Below are positions 58,236 through 64,000 of a stretch of DNA of 64,000 bases, in pieces (position 1 is the first letter of the stretch; the number at the start of each line of letters is the position of its first letter). The stretch is from assembly GCF_020886775.1 (NCBI RefSeq), contig NZ_AP024525.1, positions 1,178,001 to 1,242,000 of the forward strand, in the 5' to 3' direction. Made by a program: the position numbers and the translations under genes. The notes beneath the pieces are model-generated. The model was not told the DNA's origin. It made no database searches and was given only the letters and a program-made list of their open reading frames with translations. This DNA is from Sinomonas cyclohexanicum (GTDB lineage Bacteria > Actinomycetota > Actinomycetes > Actinomycetales > Micrococcaceae).

Positions 58236-58378
58236 GCGATGCTCCTCGTCGGTAGGGGTTGGATGGACTTCAGGGGGCTACCCCGGCCCGCATGCATCCA
58301 AACACCCGACTCGCGAGCGGGAAGCCTCAGCCGAGTGACCGCTGCCGCAGGGCGCGAAGATCCGTGCCCGAGAGCGGA

Positions 58379-58834
58379 CTACTTGGCCTTGAGCGCCTTG
58401 GCTGCCTTGGTTTCCTTGGCGGGCCGCCGGTGGCTGCGGTCCACAAGCAGGGCAACGCCGATGGCGGCGAGCCAGGAGTCCTTGGCCATGGCCACGCCCG
58501 CGGGGGTGGGGCGGATGCCGTCCGGCTGGGTGAGGCCCGGCGTCTTGAGATAGGTCGCGAGGAGGCCGCCCGAGAAGGCCGTGAGCGCCAGGGCGGCCAG
58601 CCTGGTCGGGACGAACGGCGCGAGCAAGGCGGCGCCGAGGCCGATCTCGGTGCCGGCGAGGACCTTGCCGAACGTCGCGGCGGGCAACTGCTTTGCCTGC
58701 GGGAACGCGTTCGAGGTCATGGCCTGGAGCTTCTCGGCATGCTCCTCGTCGAGCGAGAGCTTGCCGACCCCCGAGTTGACCATGTACGCGCCGGTGACGA
58801 GACGCAGGACGGCGTGGCTGAGCTTGAATCCCAT
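58379..58834 (-). CDS. DoxX-like membrane protein
   Basis: A 151-residue protein with about four membrane helices ([74 protein letters not shown]) and a Lys/Ala-rich C-terminal tail. This is the DoxX/DoxD layout. GAGGAGG precedes the ATG. Its role is unknown. Confidence 0.7.
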   Translation of the reverse strand: MGFKLSHAVLRLVTGAYMVNSGVGKLSLDEEHAEKLQAMTSNAFPQAKQLPAATFGKVLAGTEIGLGAALLAPFVPTRLAALALTAFSGGLLATYLKTPGLTQPDGIRPTPAGVAMAKDSWLAAIGVALLVDRSHRRPAKETKAAKALKAK

Positions 58835-58948
58835 GGCTTCCTCCTCGGCCGCAGGTACGGCCCTCGGTTCCGTTCCGCGTTCAGCCTAGGCGATAGACTG
58901 GCTCCGAACCCACCTTTCCCGCTCGCTTACCTTTCAGGAGAGTTGTCC

Positions 58949-60652
58949 GTGAGCCCTGAGACCGCTGCGTCTGCCTCCCGTTCCATCGAGCTGGACCGCG
59001 TCCCCATCCGCCGGGCCCTCATCTCGGTCTACGACAAGACGGGCCTCGAGGAGCTCGCCATCGGTCTGAACGAGGCTGGGGTACGGATCGTCTCGACGGG
59101 CTCGACCGCGAAGCGCATCGCCGCGGCGGGCGTGCCGGTCCAGGAGGTCGAGGAGGTCACGGGCTCCCCGGAGATGCTGGACGGCCGCGTCAAGACCCTC
59201 CACCCGCGCGTCCACGGCGGAATCCTCGCGGACCGCCGCGTCCCGGCGCACGTGCAGACGCTCGAGGACATGCAGATCGAGCCGTTCGACCTGGTCGTGG
59301 TGAACCTGTACCCGTTCGTCGAGACCGTCCGCTCCGGTGCGGCGATGGACGACGTCGTCGAGCAGATCGACATCGGCGGCCCGGCGATGGTTCGCTCGGC
59401 CGCGAAGAACCACGCCGCCGTCGCGATCGTCGTGGACCCCGGAACCTACGGCGATGTCATTGCCGCGGCGAAGGCCGGCGGATTCGACCTCAAGTCCCGT
59501 CAGCGCCTCGCGGCCAAGGCGTTCGCGCACACCGCGGCCTACGACACCGCGGTGGCCACGTGGACCGCGAGCCAGTTCAAGGACGAGGACGGCGATGGTG
59601 TGGTCAACTGGCCCGCCTATGCCGGCCTCGCGCTCGAGCGCTCCGAGGTTCTCCGCTACGGCGAGAACCCGCACCAGCAGGCGGCCCTGTACGTCGACAA
59701 GGCAGCCCCGGCGGGCATCGCCCAGGCAGACCAGCTGCACGGCAAGGCCATGAGCTACAACAACTACGTCGACGCCGACGCCGCCCTGCGGGCCGCCTTC
59801 GACTTCGACGAGCCCGCCGTGGCCATCATCAAGCACGCCAACCCGTGCGGAATCGCCGTCGCCTCCCCGGACGCCGAGGACCCCATCGCCGACGCACACC
59901 GCAAGGCCCACGCATGCGACCCGGTCTCGGCCTACGGCGGCGTCGTCGCGGCGAACCGCACGGTGAGCAAGGGCATGGCCGAGACGCTCTCAGGGATCTT
60001 CACCGAGGTGGTCATCGCCCCGGACTTCGCCCCCGAGGCCGTGGAGATCCTCTCCAAGAAGAAGAACATCCGCCTCCTCGCCCTCCCGGAGGGCTATGGC
60101 CGCTATCCCACGGAGATCAAGCAGATTTCCGGCGGCGTGCTCGTCCAGGTCACCGATACCTTCGCGGCCGACGGCGATGCCCCCTCCGCCTGGACCCTCG
60201 CCGCCGGCGAGGCTGCCGACGACGCGACCCTCGCCGACCTCGCCTTCGCGTGGCGCGCCTCCCGCGCCGCCAAGTCCAACGCGATCCTCCTCGCACACGA
60301 CGGCGCCTCCGTGGGCATCGGCATGGGCCAGGTCAACCGGGTCGATTCGTGCCGGCTCGCGGTGGAGCGGGCCAACACCCTCGGTGTCGAGGTTGCGTCT
60401 GAGGTCGACTCGGCAGGCGGCGCACAGGGCGCCGAGGGCGGCGCCGCGGTGGCTCCCGAGCGCGCGAGGGGCGCGGTCGCGGCGTCGGACGCGTTCTTCC
60501 CCTTCGCGGACGGTCTGCAGATCCTCATCGACGCCGGCGTGAAGGCCGTCGTCCAGCCCGGCGGGTCGGTGCGCGACGACGAGGTCGTCGCTGCCGCCAA
60601 GGCCGCCGGGATCACGATGTACTTCACGGGGGCGCGGCACTTCTTCCACTGA
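58949..60652 (+). CDS. purH: Bifunctional AICAR formyltransferase / IMP cyclohydrolase
   Basis: A 567-residue enzyme making IMP, the last two steps of purine synthesis. The N-terminal cyclohydrolase ([55 protein letters not shown]) and the C-terminal formyltransferase ([27 protein letters not shown], ending GARHFFH) are complete. About 25 extra residues rich in Ala, Gly and Glu (after [14 protein letters not shown]) lie before [12 protein letters not shown], making it longer than the usual ~520-530. The GTG at 58949 follows AGGAG. Confidence 0.94.
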   Translation: MSPETAASASRSIELDRVPIRRALISVYDKTGLEELAIGLNEAGVRIVSTGSTAKRIAAAGVPVQEVEEVTGSPEMLDGRVKTLHPRVHGGILADRRVPAHVQTLEDMQIEPFDLVVVNLYPFVETVRSGAAMDDVVEQIDIGGPAMVRSAAKNHAAVAIVVDPGTYGDVIAAAKAGGFDLKSRQRLAAKAFAHTAAYDTAVATWTASQFKDEDGDGVVNWPAYAGLALERSEVLRYGENPHQQAALYVDKAAPAGIAQADQLHGKAMSYNNYVDADAALRAAFDFDEPAVAIIKHANPCGIAVASPDAEDPIADAHRKAHACDPVSAYGGVVAANRTVSKGMAETLSGIFTEVVIAPDFAPEAVEILSKKKNIRLLALPEGYGRYPTEIKQISGGVLVQVTDTFAADGDAPSAWTLAAGEAADDATLADLAFAWRASRAAKSNAILLAHDGASVGIGMGQVNRVDSCRLAVERANTLGVEVASEVDSAGGAQGAEGGAAVAPERARGAVAASDAFFPFADGLQILIDAGVKAVVQPGGSVRDDEVVAAAKAAGITMYFTGARHFFH

Positions 60653-60681
60653 CACGCTTGAAGGTGCCACACACACACGAC

Positions 60682-60715
60682 GACGGCGCGCTCCCGATTC
60701 GGGGGGCGCGCCGTC
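60682..60715. terminator. Stem-loop between purH and the peptide cluster
   Basis: GACGGCGCGC (60682-60691) and GCGCGCCGTC (60706-60715) form a 10-bp GC stem between the convergent purH and peptide A genes; it marks the end of the peptide cluster. Confidence 0.6.
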
Positions 60716-60729
60716 ACGGTAAGGCGGTG

Positions 60730-60933
60730 CTAGTTGCGCTGCCAGCTGACGATGTTCTGCCAGGCACCGGCGTTCGCCGTCGAACCGATGGTTGCCGCGT
60801 TGATCGCGAACGCGAGATTCACTCCGACGATCGGTGCAATGTTGATGTTTATCGTCAGAAGCGTATCCCGCTCTGGGAGCAGGAGCGCCGTTTCCGCACG
60901 CAACTCGCTCGGGGTTACAGCATGGGGGACCAT
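60730..60933 (-). CDS. Small peptide A of the M50-protease cluster, 67 aa
   Basis: A 67-residue peptide with the cluster's leader-like block (SELRAETALLLPERDTL) followed by a hydrophobic Asn/Ala/Ile-rich tail (NINIAPIVGVNLAFAINAAT, then IGSTANAGAWQNIVSWQRN). It aligns with peptides B and C at ET..LLP.RDTL and at AN.GA.QNI, but it has diverged most and lacks the NSSTA core. AAGGAG 7 nt before the ATG shows it is a real gene. It is the last gene of the cluster. A precursor of a modified or cleaved peptide is inferred, not known. Confidence 0.7.
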   Translation of the reverse strand: MVPHAVTPSELRAETALLLPERDTLLTININIAPIVGVNLAFAINAATIGSTANAGAWQNIVSWQRN

Positions 60934-60957
60934 GACTCAACTCCTTGGTGTGTCGCA

Positions 60958-60985
60958 CCGGGTGCCCGGCAAGCCGGGCACCCGG
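60958..60985. terminator. Strong hairpin between peptides B and A
   Basis: CCGGGTGCCCGG (60958-60969) pairs exactly with 60974-60985 across CAAG. It sits after the peptide B stop and before the RBS of A, so it may act as a partial terminator or an mRNA-stabilising end. Confidence 0.55.
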
Positions 60986-61002
60986 TCTCTGTTGCGTCAG
61001 AC

Positions 61003-61194
61003 TCAGTGCTGCGAGACGCCGATGTTCTGCATCGCGCCGCTGTTCGCGAAGGCGCCGATGCTCAGGAAGTTGACCGCGGTCGACGAATTGCTCGCGAGAA
61101 CGAGTGCGAGGTTGTCTCCGAAGTGGACGCTGCCCCATCCGAGCGTGTCGCGCGAAGGGAGGAGTTCCACGGTCTCAGCCGTAAGATCCATCAT
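61003..61194 (-). CDS. Small peptide B of the M50-protease cluster, 63 aa
   Basis: A 63-residue peptide: leader-like MMDLTAETVELLPSRDTL, then a tail with ALVLASNSSTAVN and AFANSGAMQNIGVSQH. The tail is nearly the same as in peptide C (ALVLASNSSTAAN, AIANSTAVQNIGVSQH), including the last residues. A full-strength AAGGAGGTG lies 7 nt before the ATG at 61194, suggesting high expression. It follows the M50 protease gene by 55 bp. The conserved leader with a variable junction and a hydrophilic Asn/Ser/Thr tail is what a processed precursor would show. Confidence 0.75.
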   Translation of the reverse strand: MMDLTAETVELLPSRDTLGWGSVHFGDNLALVLASNSSTAVNFLSIGAFANSGAMQNIGVSQH

Positions 61195-61249
61195 GGTGTT
61201 CACCTCCTTCCGGGGTCTCGTAGGTGCATTGCATGGTCTGTGGGCCGCC

Positions 61250-62629
61250 TCAGGCGTGGCCAGTTGGCACCTGCCGGTGGCGGGGGTTACGCCGCGTGTG
61301 GCGTCCGAGCCCGGCACGGTGTCCCCGCTCGGCGGTGAACCGGGCTGAGGCCCAGCGGACAAGTCGTGTGACGAGTTGGGCCAGGATGGCGCAGAGCCCT
61401 ACCACCGGCAGGACGAGGAGGAACAGCCCGAGCGCCGAGAGGAGGGCCTCTACGAGCTGCCCGTTCTGGACAAAGTTCAGAAGGGTCGTCAGATAGAGGG
61501 TGGCGGCGCCCACCGTCTGCTCGATGATGATCGGCAGCGTCAGGACGAGCCACGCCATGACGATGGTCAGGAACGGGATCACGACGAGCACCCAGGCGGT
61601 GACGATCCACCGGGAGTACGGCTTTAGCTCGCTTACCCGGGGGTCCGCTGGGCGGCCCGGGATGAGGCTCGCGATGACCGGCTTGACCCTTGCGAACAGG
61701 TCGGGGACTCCCGCGAGGTCCGCCAGGACGAAGTACCCGTCGAGCCGGACAAACGGCGGGAGCTGCTGCATCATCTGTATCTGCGTGGCGATGATGAGCA
61801 TGACCAGCAGCGGACTGCCGGTGGTGAGGAATCCGACGCCGGCGGTGAGGACCCAGATGAGATGGAAGTACAGGCCCCCGAGGTCGGTTCGGATGCGGCC
61901 TGCGCGGCCGAGGCGGTAGGAGTCCGTGACATTCGTATAGAAGGCCGGGAAGACCAGATACAGGCCCACCCCGATCACGCCTGGATCTGCGCCGCCGTAG
62001 CGGCACGCGGCCGCATGCCCAATCTCGTGGAAGATGGTGCCCGCGAGGAGCAGGGCATACAGCGAGAGCAGCATCGCCGGCGTGACAAGCACGGCCTGCA
62101 GGGCTGAGAAGGCGTCTGCCCTCAGGAAGAGGTAGGTGTCAAGAGCCGCGAGGGCCATCACCGCGGCGATGACGATGGGGGTCGCGAAGAGCGGCCTGAA
62201 GATGTCCGCAAGGAAGTGGACAGCGCGCTTGGGGATCAGCGTTCCCTTGACCGTTAGCGCGAGAAGGGGCGTCGCCGTGGCGAGCTTCGGCGGAGGGGGA
62301 GCGTCATCCCGCGTGAGGAACCCAATCGGGGAGAGCCGCTCGGCCAGGGTGGAGGCGCCTTCGGCGTCCAGTTCCTGCCCGCAGGCCTCTGAGACCCGGC
62401 GGGCGATTGCGGCCGGCTCGCTCGGCTCCGAGGAGCTCTCGAGGACAAGGTAGAGCAGCCGGCTGAGCTGAGCCACCTGGCCGTCGGCCCGGCGCACCAA
62501 GTAGACCGGCTTGGTCAGGCCCGTTCCGGTAGCCTCGCCCAAGAGTTCGACGCCGTCGGCACGCATCCAGCGGACGCTGCGGTCATCGTCGGGGTCATCC
62601 CGGCGGATCGCGGGTTCCTGGAGTGCCAT
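61250..62629 (-). CDS. M50-type membrane metalloprotease with PqqD-like N-terminal domain
   Basis: A 459-residue polytopic membrane protein. Residues ~20-105 (VELLGEATGTGLTKPVYLVR, then YLVLESSSEPSEPAAIARRV) resemble the PqqD-like peptide-binding fold found at the front of peptide-modifying proteins. The zinc site is HEIGH at 201-205 in a membrane helix, with the third ligand probably in RLDGYFVLADL (Asp297 or Asp304). At least six further hydrophobic helices follow, and the C-terminus is Arg/His-rich. It resembles the putative peptide zinc metalloprotease group linked to bacteriocin-like clusters. Peptides B and C lie on either side, so it is the likely processing or export partner. Confidence 0.75.
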   Translation of the reverse strand: MALQEPAIRRDDPDDDRSVRWMRADGVELLGEATGTGLTKPVYLVRRADGQVAQLSRLLYLVLESSSEPSEPAAIARRVSEACGQELDAEGASTLAERLSPIGFLTRDDAPPPPKLATATPLLALTVKGTLIPKRAVHFLADIFRPLFATPIVIAAVMALAALDTYLFLRADAFSALQAVLVTPAMLLSLYALLLAGTIFHEIGHAAACRYGGADPGVIGVGLYLVFPAFYTNVTDSYRLGRAGRIRTDLGGLYFHLIWVLTAGVGFLTTGSPLLVMLIIATQIQMMQQLPPFVRLDGYFVLADLAGVPDLFARVKPVIASLIPGRPADPRVSELKPYSRWIVTAWVLVVIPFLTIVMAWLVLTLPIIIEQTVGAATLYLTTLLNFVQNGQLVEALLSALGLFLLVLPVVGLCAILAQLVTRLVRWASARFTAERGHRAGLGRHTRRNPRHRQVPTGHA

Positions 62630-62681
62630 GGTGTCGAATCCTCTCGGAGGTCAGCGAACGGTGTGCACATCGGGGGGGAAG

Positions 62682-62730
62682 GCTGCGGGGGCCCCTGCAA
62701 GGTTGGGGGCTGCCGAAGGGCCCCCGCAGC
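62682..62730. terminator. Strong hairpin between peptide C and the M50 gene
   Basis: GCTGCGGGGGCCC (62682-62694) pairs exactly with 62718-62730. It lies just after the peptide C stop. A leaky terminator here would yield more peptide C message than protease message. Confidence 0.55.
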
Positions 62731-62754
62731 GCTTGGGTGGGTGCGTCGCCGGGT

Positions 62755-62949
62755 CTAGTGCTGCGAAACGCCGATGTTCTGGACAGCGGTGCTGTTCGCG
62801 ATCGCGAAGACCGAGCCAAGGTTGGCAGCGGTCGAGGAGTTCGAGGCCAGCACGAGGGCGACGTTGCTGCCCCAGTGGAAGCTCCACGCGAGGGTCTCGC
62901 GCGTCGGGAGCAGCTCGATGGTCTCTTCCGAGATGGACAGCTTCGTCAT
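62755..62949 (-). CDS. Small peptide C of the M50-protease cluster, 64 aa
   Basis: A 64-residue peptide: leader-like SISEETIELLPTRETL, then a tail with ALVLASNSSTAAN and AIANSTAVQNIGVSQH. AGGAG lies 8 nt before the ATG at 62949; a GTG at 62958 is a weaker start. It is the first gene of the presumed operon (C, M50 protease, B, A on the minus strand). No Cys is present, so disulfide or thioether chemistry is not indicated. The family is unknown to me. Confidence 0.75.
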   Translation of the reverse strand: MTKLSISEETIELLPTRETLAWSFHWGSNVALVLASNSSTAANLGSVFAIANSTAVQNIGVSQH

Positions 62950-63094
62950 GAGAATCACTCCTGGATTTCTTCCCGGTTTCTGACTCGATTGCTTTCCAAT
63001 CGATGTCCTCAGTCAACGGGGTGGCCAGTTACCAGAGTGTTATCGCCGCGTTATCGCTCTGACGTGGGCAGACTTTGGATGTGCATGAACGGGA

Positions 63095-63137
63095 GAGGCC
63101 CCCGACCACCGTTCCAAAACGGTCGGTCGGGGGCCTC
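63095..63137. terminator. Strong stem-loop after the secreted repeat protein gene
   Basis: GAGGCCCCCGACC (63095-63107) and GGTCGGGGGCCTC (63125-63137) form a 13-bp stem, with an inner 6-bp stem ACCGTT/AACGGT. It lies 25 bp past the stop of the secreted-protein gene on the minus strand and separates that gene from peptide C. Confidence 0.7.
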
Positions 63138-63161
63138 TTGAGCGAGGGAGACGGGCGGGCG

Positions 63162-63926
63162 TCAGCTGCCCGTCTTGACGTCCACGTTGGCCGTGACCTG
63201 TGCGCCGGTGTCCGCGGCGATGACGGCGGCGGCCTGCCGCACGGCCTCGTCCGTTGATGTGCGGGCCTTCGCCGCCTTCAGGCTGGGACCTGCCGGCGCC
63301 TTCGCGTTCGCGTCGAGACTCGCCGCGAGGGCCTCCTCGATGTGCGACACGACGCTGCGCGCGGTCGACGACAGCTCGCGCTGCTTCACACCCACGAGGA
63401 TGAACTGGATGGCCGCGCCGTTGGTCACGCACCCCGTGCAGCCCACGTTGAGCGCAGTCGAGCTGTTGTTGGCGACGATTTTACGGGCATCCGCCGTCGC
63501 GATGACTTGGATGGAGATGGCGGTCGACGTCGCGTTGTTGCCGGTGGTGCGCGCGTTCACCACGTTGTCGGCGCGGAGCGTCGACACGCCCGGAGAGGTG
63601 AGGACCTGGAGGGTCGTGGCACTGCCCGAGCACCCTTCGCAGTTGTTCTGGACCGTGGCCGACGCCGAGGCTGGGCCGCCGTTGGGCCGCAGGGGCCCCC
63701 AGACCTTGTCCGTGTCGACGGCCTTGGGGTGCCGAGCGTTCGGGATCGCGCGGGACGAGGCATGCATGTACTGGCCCCAGCCATGGCCGTCGCCGCGATC
63801 GGAATCGGCCGACGCCGGCGCGATCTGCGCGGCGAGCAGGCCTGCGGCGACGAGGCCTATGGCCGAGGCGCGGAGGAGGGGGGTGCGGGTAGGGCGGGGA
63901 CTGCGGTGGATGGCATGCTGCGTCAC
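63162..63926 (-). CDS. Secreted Asn/Ser/Thr/Ala-repeat protein with two CxxC motifs
   Basis: A 254-residue protein. The signal peptide ends near IAPASA (residues ~39-40). The central part has three related segments of about 30 residues, each closing with an Ala/Ser..[LI]Q[VF][LI] strand: NNCEGCSGSATTLQVL, NNATSTAISIQVI and NNSSTALNVGCTGCVTNGAA-IQFIL. The third matches the tail of peptides B and C (ASNSSTA.N...AN..A.QNI). Two CxxC pairs (CEGC, CTGC) may bond or bind metal. The C-terminal ~85 residues are helical. The GTG start has AGAAGGAG 5 nt upstream. A surface fibre or matrix role is inferred from the repeats. Confidence 0.65.
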   Translation of the reverse strand: MTQHAIHRSPRPTRTPLLRASAIGLVAAGLLAAQIAPASADSDRGDGHGWGQYMHASSRAIPNARHPKAVDTDKVWGPLRPNGGPASASATVQNNCEGCSGSATTLQVLTSPGVSTLRADNVVNARTTGNNATSTAISIQVIATADARKIVANNSSTALNVGCTGCVTNGAAIQFILVGVKQRELSSTARSVVSHIEEALAASLDANAKAPAGPSLKAAKARTSTDEAVRQAAAVIAADTGAQVTANVDVKTGS

Positions 63927-64000
63927 TGGGTCTCCTTCTGGGGCTGGCGTTGCCTCCCCGCCGCGTGGACGACGGCTCGGGCTCCTGCATTCTCGAGCGG

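Noticed and set aside
60730-63926. Naming the peptide cluster a daptide or lanthipeptide cluster
   Set aside because: No Thr C-terminus on the peptides, no aminotransferase, methyltransferase, dehydrogenase or lanthionine synthetase in the window, and no Cys in peptides B and C.
63481-63990. 169-residue frame overlapping the secreted repeat protein
   Set aside because: Out-of-frame shadow rich in Arg, His and Pro; the other frame has a signal peptide, repeats and a good RBS.

Overview
The window reads as chromosomal DNA of a GC-rich actinobacterium, most likely a member of the Micrococcaceae (Arthrobacter/Sinomonas-like). The grounds are very GC-rich third codon positions, many GTG starts, a mycothiol-dependent enzyme family member, an Rpf-LysM protein, a DUF6318-type lipoprotein, the actinobacterial gene order perM-like/purN/purH, and several leaderless start regions with a TANNNT box 6-7 nt before the start codon. 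No rRNA, tRNA, CRISPR array or replication origin was seen.

Layout. 0-8.3 kb is an eroding segment: a decayed MHS-type transporter, an XRE-cupin regulator with a self-operator promoter, coding remnants, a wax-ester/diacylglycerol acyltransferase, a fused antitoxin-Doc remnant, a DHA2 transporter, two small coupled genes and an ADP-ribosyltransferase-like gene. 8.3-17.6 kb holds a two-gene helicase-nuclease recombination system, a hydrolase, a mycothiol-type enzyme and an acyl-CoA ligase. 17.6-20.1 kb is two insertion sequences side by side (IS5 family, then IS110/IS1111 family), sitting in what was a gap of a few bases between convergent genes. 20-24 kb carries a K+ channel, a serine hydrolase lipoprotein, and a membrane sigma-like protein paired with a Big2 surface protein.

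24-44 kb is a catabolic region. It contains a livGFHMK uptake operon, a divergent GntR regulator, three LigM-type tetrahydrofolate-dependent demethylases, an aldehyde dehydrogenase, metF, a PadR regulator, an FAD monooxygenase and glutathione-independent formaldehyde dehydrogenase. A hydantoin-racemase-like protein with an NCS1 permease follows. The combined picture is uptake of a methoxylated (probably aromatic) compound, methyl transfer to tetrahydrofolate, and C1 oxidation. Three similar 12-bp sites link the liv operon, gntR and two of the demethylases.

44-60.7 kb is mostly housekeeping or envelope: Rpf, an SNF2 helicase, two exported proteins, UDP-glucose dehydrogenase, a glycosyltransferase, an MFS pump, an ene-reductase, a PerM-like membrane protein, purN, purH, an SRPBCC protein and a DoxX protein.

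60.7-63.9 kb is the most unusual part. Three 63-67-residue peptides share a leader-like block and an Asn/Ser/Thr/Ala-rich tail. They flank an M50-type membrane metalloprotease with a PqqD-like N-terminus. The upstream gene encodes a secreted repeat protein carrying the same Asn-Ser-Ser-Thr-Ala motif. This looks like a peptide-maturation or surface-fibre system that I cannot match to a named family.
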